Origin: an uncultured Lachnospiraceae bacterium
Lineage (GTDB): Bacteria > Bacillota > Clostridia > Lachnospirales > Lachnospiraceae
Assembly (NCBI GenBank): GCA_902761225.1
Contig: CACWJQ010000001.1
Location: forward strand, 62,001 to 126,000
Direction of reading: 5' to 3'
Length of the DNA stretch: 64,000 nt
Part shown: in pieces, positions 7,375-15,586 of the stretch
How positions within the stretch are numbered: position 1 is the first letter of the stretch
Layout of the letters: every line of letters begins with the position of its first letter
Notes under the pieces: model-generated
What the model was told of the DNA's origin: nothing
Database searches by the model: none
What the model saw: only the letters and a program-made list of their open reading frames with translations
Program-made: the position numbers and the translations under genes

Positions 7375-8541
7375 ATGAGCAATTCAGATAAGAATAAAAA
7401 AACCAATATCAATTCAAAAATCACCTGGACAGCAACAGCGATGTGCTTCCTTGTTGCAGTGATCATCATAATATCGGGATACGTGTTCATGCTGGTGACG
7501 GATCCGAATTACGGGTTCAGGGATTTTGTCGACAGTGTCGTGGGAAATCTGATCGGTGTGCTTGCAGGCTTCTGTGTATTTGATATTCTGTACAACAAGC
7601 TCACACAGGATGCGTACGCCAAGGAGACATCACAGCAGATCGCCAAGACACTGATGGGTGATCCCGAAACAATGGATGCGTTTAGTGAGGAGGATAAGAA
7701 AGCATTCTTAAAGTCCACACTGGTTTCAATGCTCAGGGATGATGATGCGGTGGATCTGCTCACCACGAATATGGGTAAGTATTTTGACGGAGCAAAGTCT
7801 GCGAGGATCAGGAAGGCCTTCGATTACATCATCACTCTTGAGGATAAACTTACACCGGACTATGAGACTTATGATTTTCCCGGACTGAAAGAGAACAGGT
7901 ATTTTCTCCTTGATGAGGAATTCAAATTTACCGTGAAGTATCTGTCGGGCCATGATGCTAATTTTTCCGGAGATCATGTATGCCTTGGTTTTGCATATGA
8001 TAAGAGAAGCCTTGATGCAGGTCTTCTTGAAGACGGCAAGGACGCAGACTTTTCGAAATGTATCTTTAACGAGGATCTTGTTGTAACTCCTGAAGCCATT
8101 AAGTATATCAACAGCATTCCGAATGATGAGGTTACCGCTGTGATAAACGATCTCTTTGTTCCGACGCTGTGGGTGGACGGAGACGGCGGAAGAGAAGAGG
8201 ATCTCGTAGAGGTTGAGAGGAAGCAGAACGGACTTATATTCAAGTTCAAGCTTGAATATGATAAGACTCGGATGGAGCATGACGTTAGAATATACTTTAA
8301 GATGCCAAGGCTCTGGGATCACATCTTCGAAGTTACTCTTGTCGATCCCACCAAGAATCCGCACATCAAGCTTAAGTACAAATCCGACATGGATGTCACA
8401 ATGTATTCATACCTTAACAAGGAAGACCAGTCCAATGCCGGAGCATTCGTAAAGAGAGCGGATCTGTATGAGATATCCATCAAGGATGAATGGGTATATC
8501 CCAAGAGCGGAGCGCTCTTCCATATAAGAAGAAAGAAATGA
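7375..8541 (+). CDS. Membrane protein of unknown function (388 aa)
   Basis: I do not recognise this family. After a polar Lys/Asn-rich start there are two membrane segments (about residues 20-42 and 50-75), then roughly 310 soluble residues. The soluble part begins with a helical stretch (LTQDAYAKETSQQIAKTLMG) and continues as a mixed region rich in Asp, Lys and aromatics, ending in IRRKK. Both termini are predicted cytoplasmic. AAGGGAAG is a good ribosome site. It is the last gene before a strong terminator and lies 32 nt after the VanX-like gene. Confidence 0.7.
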   Translation: MSNSDKNKKTNINSKITWTATAMCFLVAVIIIISGYVFMLVTDPNYGFRDFVDSVVGNLIGVLAGFCVFDILYNKLTQDAYAKETSQQIAKTLMGDPETMDAFSEEDKKAFLKSTLVSMLRDDDAVDLLTTNMGKYFDGAKSARIRKAFDYIITLEDKLTPDYETYDFPGLKENRYFLLDEEFKFTVKYLSGHDANFSGDHVCLGFAYDKRSLDAGLLEDGKDADFSKCIFNEDLVVTPEAIKYINSIPNDEVTAVINDLFVPTLWVDGDGGREEDLVEVERKQNGLIFKFKLEYDKTRMEHDVRIYFKMPRLWDHIFEVTLVDPTKNPHIKLKYKSDMDVTMYSYLNKEDQSNAGAFVKRADLYEISIKDEWVYPKSGALFHIRRKK

Positions 8542-8543
8542 TA

Positions 8544-8583
8544 ATAACCCCTGCAGAGCAGTTTCTGCAGGGGTTATTTTTTG
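8544..8583 (+). terminator. Rho-independent terminator
   Basis: A perfect 14-bp stem (8544-8557 with 8564-8577; core CCCCTGCAGA/TCTGCAGGGG), a 6-nt loop and a T-run. It ends the rightward block and separates it from the convergent SulP gene. Confidence 0.9.
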
Positions 8584-8609
8584 TTCCAAATGTTTCATGA
8601 GCGTATGTA

Positions 8610-10271
8610 TTATTTCTTTTCCTCGGTTACAAGCTTTCCGGCCCACTCAATGGCATCGTCTATATGGGGTCTGAAGTTGTCCTTTCCGATGAGATCTACG
8701 AATCCGCTCTTTTTCATTGCTGTCATGGGCTGTTCATTGACGTGGGAGAATACAAGCTGTATTCCGGCGTTCTTACATCTCTTATTGAATTCTTCGAGAG
8801 TGTGCATTGCCGAAGCATCAACTGCGGGAACGCCTCTCATTCTCATGATGATGACCCTGGTGTGTTCACTGAAGTCGATGGCTGCGATCTGTTCGGTGGC
8901 TCCGAAGAACATGGGGCCGGATATCTCATATACACGTACATTTTTCGGGATGGGCTTAAGGTTCATTCCGTCCGGATCTTCCTCGGGATCGTATGCTTTC
9001 CAGCCGGTGATCTGAGTCTCGTCGCTCATACGCTTCATGAACAGTATCAGAGCAAGTGCCATACCAATTTCTATTGCGATAACAAGGTCGAATGCCACAG
9101 TAAGAACAAAGGTTGTGACAAGGACGATTATATCGCTCTTGGGGGCTGTTTTGCACAGATGCACGAAGGTTCTCCACTGGCACATGTTATATGCAACGAT
9201 AAAGAGTATCGCAGCGATGGTGGGCATGGGTATAAGCGCTGCATAGGGCATGAGGATCACAAGTACCAGTACAAGAACAATGGAGTGAACTATTCCGGCA
9301 ACTGGAGTGCGTCCGCCGTTTTTGATATTGGCTGCAGTTCTTGCGATTGCACCTGTTGCGGGGATGCCTCCAAAAAGGGCAGATCCGATGTTGCCGAATC
9401 CCTGTGCTATGAGCTCCATGTTGGAACGGTGATGTGAATTGATCATTGAATCAGCGACCACACAGGAGAGGAGGGATTCGATGGCTGCGAGTATGGCGAT
9501 GGTGAATCCGTCGGATGCCACACTTCTTATGGCGTTAAAGCTCAGCTGTGGCATGTGGAATGTAGGGAGCTGATTGCTGATGATATAGAGATTTCCGATG
9601 GTGTTCACAGGAATTCCTGAGAACCTGACTATCAGTATTCCCACGATGACAGCTATGAGCGAGCCCGGAATCTTGTCGCTTATCTTAGGCCATACTATGA
9701 GTATTGCGAGGCTTATGGCGCCTACCAGCAGAGCATAGAGATTGATGGAACCGAAATTCTTAACAACGGCTTCAACCTTTTCCATGGTCTCAATGGTGAC
9801 TGTTCCTTCAGGATAGGTAAGCCCGAAGAAATCCTTGAGCTGACCTATGAGTATTGTCACGGCAATCCCTGCCGTAAATCCGGTGGTTATGGTATAGGGA
9901 ATGAACTTGATAAGCCCTCCCAGGCGGAAGACTCCCATGAGTATGAGAAGGATACCGGCGATTATGGTTGCCAGCATCAGTCCCTCCATGCCGCTCCTTG
10001 CAACAATGCCTGCCACGATGGTGGCAAATGCCGCTGTGGGACCTGCAATCTGGACACGGCTTCCTCCAAGGAATGAGATGATAAAGCCGGCCACAATGGC
10101 AGTGTAGAGTCCCTCCTCCGGACGTACGCCTGATGCAAGCGCAAGGGCTATTGAAAGGGGAAGTGCTATGATGGCAACAATGATACCGCTTATAACGTCT
10201 GTAGCGAACTGCTTTCCGTTATAATGTTTCATTGTGCTGAAGAGCATGGGTTTGATCTTATCGGGATGCAT
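8610..10271 (-). CDS. SulP family anion transporter with STAS domain
   Basis: 553 residues of the SLC26/SulP family. The N-terminal half carries the conserved ISGIIVAIIALPLSIALALA segment and ~10-12 membrane spans; the FGGIPATGAIARTAANIKNGGRTPVAGI stretch is the family signature region. Residues ~445-545 form a cytoplasmic STAS domain (VYEISGPMFFGATEQ, VPAVDASAMHTLEEF). Bacterial members carry sulfate, bicarbonate or dicarboxylates, and the substrate here is open. AAAGGA lies upstream of the ATG. It is a single-gene unit, convergent with the genes on its left. Confidence 0.93.
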   Translation of the reverse strand: MHPDKIKPMLFSTMKHYNGKQFATDVISGIIVAIIALPLSIALALASGVRPEEGLYTAIVAGFIISFLGGSRVQIAGPTAAFATIVAGIVARSGMEGLMLATIIAGILLILMGVFRLGGLIKFIPYTITTGFTAGIAVTILIGQLKDFFGLTYPEGTVTIETMEKVEAVVKNFGSINLYALLVGAISLAILIVWPKISDKIPGSLIAVIVGILIVRFSGIPVNTIGNLYIISNQLPTFHMPQLSFNAIRSVASDGFTIAILAAIESLLSCVVADSMINSHHRSNMELIAQGFGNIGSALFGGIPATGAIARTAANIKNGGRTPVAGIVHSIVLVLVLVILMPYAALIPMPTIAAILFIVAYNMCQWRTFVHLCKTAPKSDIIVLVTTFVLTVAFDLVIAIEIGMALALILFMKRMSDETQITGWKAYDPEEDPDGMNLKPIPKNVRVYEISGPMFFGATEQIAAIDFSEHTRVIIMRMRGVPAVDASAMHTLEEFNKRCKNAGIQLVFSHVNEQPMTAMKKSGFVDLIGKDNFRPHIDDAIEWAGKLVTEEKK

Positions 10272-10396
10272 GTTTTTTTCCTTTATTATTGAAGAGATTT
10301 TTACACAAACTTTCTGTAGTATAGCACCATAGTATAAAAGTGTGTATCATTTTTTCACTAATTTACGGAAAAATGTGACGGAATACTTTTCCCTGA

Positions 10397-10429
10397 AATA
10401 AAAAGCCGGCCCCATAATGGAGCCGGCCT
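10397..10429 (-). terminator. Rho-independent terminator of the PadR-DUF2812-CPBP operon
   Basis: Read on the minus strand, GCCGGCTCC pairs with GGGGCCGGC (9 bp, one U-G pair) around an ATTAT loop, followed by TTTTTATTT. It lies about 80 nt past the CPBP stop codon. Confidence 0.9.
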
Positions 10430-10507
10430 GGTGCGCTGAGGCTTTCAGATGCCTGCTGCACGGATGAGCAGGTAAGCGCCGGGTCAGGAGATAAAAGTGA
10501 TCCGGAA

Positions 10508-11689
10508 TTACTGTACGACTATATTGTACACAGGGGACTGACCTATCGTATCATCACCGCCTGTTATGACAACTTCATATTCGCCTGCAGGGAGAAGCAC
10601 GGTTGATGTATAGGTCTTGATCTTGCCGTCTCCCATATCACTTGCACACGCGATCTCACCGTTTTTGTCAACAAGCGATGCGCGGTAGAAACCGTCGGCA
10701 TTTGTCATTACAACTATAAGAGTGACTTCCTTTTCTTCTTCGATTGTAAAATATCCTGTTTCAAAATCCTCTTCGGTAACTTCATAGGTTCCGTTCATTG
10801 TGAAGATCGCAGCAGGTCTTGCGGTGAGAGTTATTATGATACCGCCGATGAACATTACTCCGGCAAGGATACCTGCTGTGATATACCTGGTCGCTTTATG
10901 TCCTTCGGGATTGATGAGCATCATACCTGTCACTATGATGATGGGAGCGATACATCCAAGTATCAGATATGCGCCCACACTCTGGAGAGTTACTCCCATT
11001 TCGGCTGCCGCTTCGATCTGTTCGGGATCGAAGCTGGTATATGAAAGAGTAACGCTGAAACCGTTCAATAAGCAGTGCATCATCATGGAAAGAAGGATAT
11101 TGTTCTTCTTTACCACTACGTATGCAAGGATCATACCGACTATAAATGTGAAGGGGCCTCTGAGGATTGACAGGTGGTTTATTGAAAAGAACAGACCTAC
11201 AAGTGCTATGGCTGCCCATTCATGCTTGAAGGAGCGGAATGTGGAAAGAATGGCGCCCCTGTATATCGACTCCTCACATATGCCGGGAAGAATGGCAACT
11301 ACAATGAGGGTGGTGATATAGCTCATGCTGCCGTCGTAGAGGAATCCTCCGAGCTCAGCGGCTTCCTGATAGGATTCAGGAACGATGACCGCCATGATCA
11401 GCACTGATAAGATTGAGATCAGATATCCTCCGATGAGAAGCAGGATGCATCCGAAGAAATCCCTGATGCTTATCTTCTTCATGGGGAATACTTCACGTAT
11501 CTTAACCTTTCTTATGACACAGAACAGTACGGCTATCCCGGCAAGGAGCAGCTCTGTGAGCACCAGTCCGGGAATGCCCCAGTTCAGCTGCATCCAGGCG
11601 CATACCGTGACGAAAACGGCCATTACAAAGCCGAAGAGTACAAAGCCCATCCAGGGCTTAAGTCTTTCCTGATCAGTTAGTTTTTGCAT
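10508..11689 (-). CDS. CPBP family intramembrane metalloprotease with C-terminal extracellular domain
   Basis: 393 residues. Multiple membrane spans carry the three CPBP/CAAX-protease (Abi) motifs: EE at 139-140 with Arg144 (EESIYR), His172 in FFSINH and His205-x3-Asn209 (HCLLNG). Family members cleave prenylated or membrane substrates, and in Firmicutes many act in bacteriocin immunity or maturation. After the last spans, residues ~290-393 form a non-membrane, beta-rich domain (GTYEVTEEDFETGYFTIEEE, VLLPAGEYEVVITGGDD), an uncommon appendage probably outside the cell. GAGGAG precedes the ATG. It is the third gene of a PadR-controlled operon. Confidence 0.88.
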   Translation of the reverse strand: MQKLTDQERLKPWMGFVLFGFVMAVFVTVCAWMQLNWGIPGLVLTELLLAGIAVLFCVIRKVKIREVFPMKKISIRDFFGCILLLIGGYLISILSVLIMAVIVPESYQEAAELGGFLYDGSMSYITTLIVVAILPGICEESIYRGAILSTFRSFKHEWAAIALVGLFFSINHLSILRGPFTFIVGMILAYVVVKKNNILLSMMMHCLLNGFSVTLSYTSFDPEQIEAAAEMGVTLQSVGAYLILGCIAPIIIVTGMMLINPEGHKATRYITAGILAGVMFIGGIIITLTARPAAIFTMNGTYEVTEEDFETGYFTIEEEKEVTLIVVMTNADGFYRASLVDKNGEIACASDMGDGKIKTYTSTVLLPAGEYEVVITGGDDTIGQSPVYNIVVQ

Positions 11690-11703
11690 GATTATTCTCC
11701 TCT

Positions 11704-12270
11704 TTATTCGTGTATATTACGTTCTTCCTGCAGTTTCTTTATGATTTCGTGTTTTTTCCCCATCTGTATGAATATCGCGATTGCAATCCCGAGATTGAGG
11801 AAACTCACAAGACTGACCGGATTAAAGCGTCCGGAGATCATAAACGATATGAATACGCAAATGTTGTAGATAAAAGCCAGCAGATTGATGATGGCCAGCG
11901 GCAGGAGATAGGAACACAGCATTTTCTCGTATTCGATCTTGGAGTCGAGATCGGAATAAACTTCCGGCTCGGTCCCGTTATTCTCATATCGCATATAGAG
12001 GACGGTGTGGCCCGGGTATGATACATGGGCTACATTGCGTATCTCCATTTCCTCCATGAACTGCAGGAATTCCCTGGCCTTATCGGAATCCCAGCTTCCC
12101 TTGAACATGAATTCCCTGTATTTATACTTTCCGGGTTCGATGTCTTCAAATTCGAAGGTCAGCCTCCCCGCATGGACAAGACCGTATCCATGGTCCGCCA
12201 TTTCGTTGATCCATTGTTCTTCCTTGGGGAGCTGCCATATCCAGAACCATTTTGTAAATGTTGTCCTCAT
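11704..12270 (-). CDS. DUF2812 membrane protein
   Basis: 188 residues: an N-terminal soluble domain (TKWFWIWQLPKEEQWINEMA, typical of DUF2812) followed by two membrane segments (about residues 118-140 and 147-165) and a charged C-terminus. DUF2812 genes almost always sit beside PadR regulators in Firmicutes, as here, where only 2 nt separate this ATG from the padR stop. Their function is unknown; a membrane-stress or antimicrobial-sensing role with the PadR protein is plausible. The CPBP protease gene follows after 14 nt. Confidence 0.85.
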   Translation of the reverse strand: MRTTFTKWFWIWQLPKEEQWINEMADHGYGLVHAGRLTFEFEDIEPGKYKYREFMFKGSWDSDKAREFLQFMEEMEIRNVAHVSYPGHTVLYMRYENNGTEPEVYSDLDSKIEYEKMLCSYLLPLAIINLLAFIYNICVFISFMISGRFNPVSLVSFLNLGIAIAIFIQMGKKHEIIKKLQEERNIHE

Positions 12271-12272
12271 AT

Positions 12273-12584
12273 TCAGTTTCCCTCCAGGAGCTTCTTTCCG
12301 TTTTCAACCAGTTCGGAAAGCCGTAAGAGCTCTTCCTTCAAAACTGTTTTTCCTGAAGCTGTCAGTACGTATTCTTTTTTTCTGCTTTCGGGATTCTCGG
12401 GGAGAGCATCTATCCATCCCTTGCTTTCAAGTGTGTTAAGTGCGCCGTACAGGGTTCCTGCCGCCAGCTTGACTCTTCCCTTTGAAAGCTCGTCCACATT
12501 CTGGATTATCCCGTACCCGTGGAGCGGGTGCTGCAGAGAAAGCAATATGTAGTAGACCGCCTCGGTAAGTGCCTGTTGCTGCAT
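12273..12584 (-). CDS. PadR family transcriptional regulator
   Basis: 103 residues forming one winged-helix domain: LTEAVYYILLSLQHPLHGYGIIQ, then the recognition and wing region LAAGTLYGALNTLESKGWID and KEYVLTASGK. It is of the short (subfamily 2) PadR type with a single C-terminal dimerisation helix. It probably represses its own operon (padR, DUF2812, CPBP protease); the promoter just upstream is studded with TATATCG half-sites. The effector is unknown. AGAGAGG lies before the ATG. Confidence 0.92.
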   Translation of the reverse strand: MQQQALTEAVYYILLSLQHPLHGYGIIQNVDELSKGRVKLAAGTLYGALNTLESKGWIDALPENPESRKKEYVLTASGKTVLKEELLRLSELVENGKKLLEGN

Positions 12585-12600
12585 ATACTTACCTCTCTTG

Positions 12601-12688
12601 TATATCGCTGTTCGTTATATCGCCACACGTTATATCGACATCCGATATATCGTGATTCGAGTATATCGGACGCCGATATACTTGTCAA
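12601..12688 (-). promoter_or_regulatory. padR promoter with TATATCG operator array
   Basis: On the minus strand TTGACA (12683-12688) is followed by a 17-nt spacer and TATACT (12660-12665), close to perfect consensus. The plus strand carries TATATCG at 12601, 12616, 12631, 12646 and 12662 (spacing 15, 15, 15, 16 nt), plus an inverted copy CGATATA at 12674-12680 inside the -35/-10 spacer. The copy at 12646 is part of a palindrome, CGATATATCG. Four copies lie downstream of the expected transcription start, so bound PadR would block both initiation and elongation. Autoregulation is inferred. Confidence 0.8.
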
Positions 12689-12779
12689 CATATTTTTTTA
12701 CAGCTTCCCTTTTGACTCCATCCCGGGGAGAATGTGGTAAAATCGAAGCAGATTCATTGCATTTTCGTGAAAGGATGAA

Positions 12780-15005
12780 TTGCTGATACCAATGAAGAAT
12801 CTTCTAAAAAAATTCAGTGACTATGCGTATGACCCTTCGATCGATATAAAGGAAAGGACATTTACTGTTTTTTCTGCGGTGGTCCTGATCGCGCTTTTTG
12901 CGGCCGTTCCCTGCGGACTGATCATGCGTGAGCCTTTATCGGCAACGGTTGCTACTGTCTTTGGGGCCTTTGCCTTTTCGCTATATGTTCTGTATTCATT
13001 CAAGACCCGCAGCATTTCCAAAGCCAAGATAGTGATATCTGTGGTCCTTGTCTTTATCTTTCTCCCTGCGATGCTCTTTACAAATGGCGGGATATATGGC
13101 GGAGCACCCATATGGCTTCTTCTCGGTACCATATATATATCAATGATACTTGAGGGCAGGCTTAAGGTGGTCATGCTGTTATGTGAAGCGGCGGTAATGA
13201 CTCTTATCTGGATAGTCTCATACATGTTCCCTTCGCTGAATACGGAATACTCAAGAGAAGGCAATTATCTTGATACCATCTTCGGGCTCTTTATAGTCAG
13301 TGTGATCGTCTATATCATGTTCACATTCCAGAACAATGTGCTCCGCAGGGAAGAGGAAAGTAAGAACCTGCACAGACTGTTTGATCAGACCACCAAGGCC
13401 CTCGTCAATTCCATTGAGATGAAGGATAAATACACACAGGGACACTCTGCAAGAGTTGCGGAATACTCCGCAAAGTTAGCTCGGATGAGCGGCAAGAGTG
13501 AGGCCGAATGTGAGGAGATCTATTATGTTGCGCTTCTGCACGATGTTGGAAAGATAGGGATTGACGGCATGATACTCAATAAGCCCGGAAAGCTCACTGA
13601 AGAAGAATACAGATCGATCAGGGAGCATACCGTTCTGGGTGCAAAGATACTGTCCTGTATCACGGAATATCCTTTCCTCAGCATAGGAGCTCAGTATCAT
13701 CACGAAAGATATGACGGTAAAGGATATCCGAAAGGGTTAAAGGGAACGGATATACCCGAGGTTGCCAGGATCATAGCGGTTGCTGAGGCATATGATTCCA
13801 TGTCATCCAGAACCAGTTATCGCGATCCGCTGCCTCAGCAGAAAGTACGTGAGGAACTTATCGAAGGTACCGGAACCCAGTTCGATCCTGAATATGCCAA
13901 GATCATGCTCCATCTGATAGATCTTGATACCGAATATGAAATGAAGGAGAGGGAGGATACGGACAGATTTGCCGGTAAGGAGGATCTGACGATAGGTGCC
14001 CACAGGGAAAATGTATCGGAGGGAATCTTCATAACTCCGTATATGACTACCGTTCATATGAGGGTCACTCTTGACACCAGATCGCTGGGACATACTCCAA
14101 TGCCATCCATTGTTATCTATGACTCTCTTGACGGAAGATATCATTCGGATGAACGGAGTATTGAAGAACTGCTGTATTACGAATATTGCGAGATCTTTTT
14201 TGACGGAAGGATAGCGGATAAGGGTTCGAGAAAGCTGGTGTCCAAGGTTGCCAGTGTCCTTTCATCCGATGCCATGGGGCCCGGTGAATACAGGATCGAA
14301 GCCGTTAAGATCCGGGATCATGTGCTGTTCAGGATAACCGGAAGAGAGATCGCGATGGAAGTGACTATCGCTCTGCCTGACAATTCCAGGTATGTATATA
14401 TGGGTCTTACAGGAGAAGCATGCCGTATATCCGATGTAAGGATCGAGAGGGCAGAAAAGCCCAGAGAGCCCGGATTTATCCCCAGGATTGCAGAAGAGAT
14501 CACGTATATCGATGTACCTGCAGGCGACGTGCCCAATGTCCAGATCGACGGATACCGCACCGATTGCACCGACGGCATCAGGGTGGACAGCAGCATGAGG
14601 ATAAGCTTCCATGCCAAGAGCCTTCCCACTGCAAGGCTTGTATGGCATTGCCCCTTCTTTGTGATCTTCTCGTCGGATAACGGCAAGATCGGCGGTGAGA
14701 ACTATGTTGAATATTCGCTGCTCAGACTTGATGGTGAAACCTGGGAATCGGGAAGTGTTGCAGATAACGATCTGATAGTGGACAGGATGAAGTTTAATGG
14801 CTGGGAAGAGTGGAAGCGGTTCAACAAAGAGGGATATGATTGCACTGTTGCATTGGAGCGGGATAACAGGAAAATCGTGTTCATGACAAGTAACGGAGGA
14901 ATATCCATCAAGAATACTACAGTGATAAACACAGATGTAAAGGATATATATGTGGCTCTTACCGGAGACCAGTGTGCACTGACCAATATAAGGATCGAGA
15001 GATGA
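12780..15005 (+). CDS. Membrane HD-GYP phosphodiesterase with duplicated C-terminal domain
   Basis: 741 residues. About six membrane segments (30-180) lead to a coiled linker and an HD-GYP domain (~205-375): HD at 254-255 in LLHDVGKIG, His283, HH at 307-308, and GYP at 315-317. The family hydrolyses c-di-GMP. The C-terminal half (~390-741) is unusual: two related beta-rich units end in near-identical strings, YMGLTGEACRISDVRIER (~545) and VALTGDQCALTNIRIER at the very end, suggesting a tandem jelly-roll or lectin-like duplication on the cytoplasmic side. TTG at 12780 has AAAGGA at proper spacing; ATG at 12792 is the alternative start. Confidence 0.88.
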   Translation: MLIPMKNLLKKFSDYAYDPSIDIKERTFTVFSAVVLIALFAAVPCGLIMREPLSATVATVFGAFAFSLYVLYSFKTRSISKAKIVISVVLVFIFLPAMLFTNGGIYGGAPIWLLLGTIYISMILEGRLKVVMLLCEAAVMTLIWIVSYMFPSLNTEYSREGNYLDTIFGLFIVSVIVYIMFTFQNNVLRREEESKNLHRLFDQTTKALVNSIEMKDKYTQGHSARVAEYSAKLARMSGKSEAECEEIYYVALLHDVGKIGIDGMILNKPGKLTEEEYRSIREHTVLGAKILSCITEYPFLSIGAQYHHERYDGKGYPKGLKGTDIPEVARIIAVAEAYDSMSSRTSYRDPLPQQKVREELIEGTGTQFDPEYAKIMLHLIDLDTEYEMKEREDTDRFAGKEDLTIGAHRENVSEGIFITPYMTTVHMRVTLDTRSLGHTPMPSIVIYDSLDGRYHSDERSIEELLYYEYCEIFFDGRIADKGSRKLVSKVASVLSSDAMGPGEYRIEAVKIRDHVLFRITGREIAMEVTIALPDNSRYVYMGLTGEACRISDVRIERAEKPREPGFIPRIAEEITYIDVPAGDVPNVQIDGYRTDCTDGIRVDSSMRISFHAKSLPTARLVWHCPFFVIFSSDNGKIGGENYVEYSLLRLDGETWESGSVADNDLIVDRMKFNGWEEWKRFNKEGYDCTVALERDNRKIVFMTSNGGISIKNTTVINTDVKDIYVALTGDQCALTNIRIER

Positions 15006-15013
15006 TACGGTAA

Positions 15014-15054
15014 GAAAAACCTGCAGCCGGAGATATAACGGATGCAGGTTTTTT
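15014..15054 (+). terminator. Rho-independent terminator
   Basis: AAACCTGCA pairs with TGCAGGTTT with a further CCG/CGG pairing inside, then TTTTTT. It ends the HD-GYP gene and insulates the feo promoter. Confidence 0.85.
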
Positions 15055-15074
15055 AATGTTCATGAAAAATATCC

Positions 15075-15103
15075 TTGACAGGTTAGCTCAATCTAACTAT
15101 AAT
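15075..15103 (+). promoter_or_regulatory. feoA promoter (perfect sigma-A consensus)
   Basis: TTGACA at 15075-15080 and TATAAT at 15098-15103 with exactly 17 nt between them. The whole spacer is one metal-regulator box (GGTTAG-CTCAAT-CTAAC). An intrinsically strong promoter fully covered by a repressor site should give tight repression and high output on release. Confidence 0.9.
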
Positions 15104-15195
15104 TACTCACGGTTAGTAAGTGCTAACTATTATTTTTACAGGATGGTTAGATAACACTAACCATTTTCTTTGGGGCCGGGTTAGAAAACGCTAAC
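15081..15195 (+). promoter_or_regulatory. Four GGTTAG-N6-CTAAC operators
   Basis: Inverted repeats at 15081-15097, 15111-15127, 15145-15162 (perfect, ending CTAACC) and 15179-15195. The first lies between -35 and -10, and the other three lie in the 5' leader of feoA. The dyad resembles DtxR/IdeR/MntR-type sites, and a DtxR-family regulator is encoded 3.4 kb downstream (18574). A fifth copy is at 17966. The regulator assignment is inference. Confidence 0.85.
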
Positions 15196-15231
15196 TAATC
15201 CCGGCATGCACAGTGTTTGGAAGAAAAGAGT

Positions 15232-15471
15232 ATGAAGATGAATCTTAATGAAGCCGAAACAGGACTTGAGTACGTTATCACAAAAATAGACACCGAGGGT
15301 GATGATGAGATGGAAAGCTTTCTCTTTTCACTGGGATGCTACAGCGGAGAGAAGATCACTGTAGTGGATAAGAAGAGGAATCTGGTGGTATCCATAAAGG
15401 ATGCCCGCTATAACATCGACCCTGAACTTGCTTCGGCGATACATATCCTGAAGCCATACTATAATGATTGA
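15232..15471 (+). CDS. feoA: Ferrous iron transport protein FeoA
   Basis: A 79-residue SH3-like FeoA domain (LEYVITKIDTEGDDEMESFL, then GEKITVVDKKRNLVVSIKDARYNIDPELASAI). FeoA is a small cytosolic partner that binds FeoB and is needed for Fe2+ uptake. ATG at 15232 is chosen because an A/G-rich GGAAGAAAAGAG lies just upstream; an in-frame TTG at 15217 and ATG at 15238 are alternatives. It is the first gene after the multi-box promoter, with feoB following after 115 nt without a terminator. Confidence 0.9.
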   Translation: MKMNLNEAETGLEYVITKIDTEGDDEMESFLFSLGCYSGEKITVVDKKRNLVVSIKDARYNIDPELASAIHILKPYYND

Positions 15472-15586
15472 TCCGCAGGGGCTGCCGTATTCTGCAATGC
15501 TTAAAACCGGCAGTTTTCCGGCGAATAAATGAAGCGAAGATATATAGAGAATGTCTTTCGTTTAAAAATTAGGAGGAGTATAGGAA

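Noticed and set aside
8664..9437. 257-codon plus-strand frame
   Set aside because: Cysteine-rich nonsense frame antisense to the SulP transporter.
12601..12680. CRISPR-like repeats
   Set aside because: Repeat units are only 7 nt with 8-nt gaps and lie on promoter elements; no cas genes are near.
15081..15195. Tandem repeat or CRISPR in the feoA leader
   Set aside because: Short inverted repeats with variable intervening DNA, explained by regulator binding.
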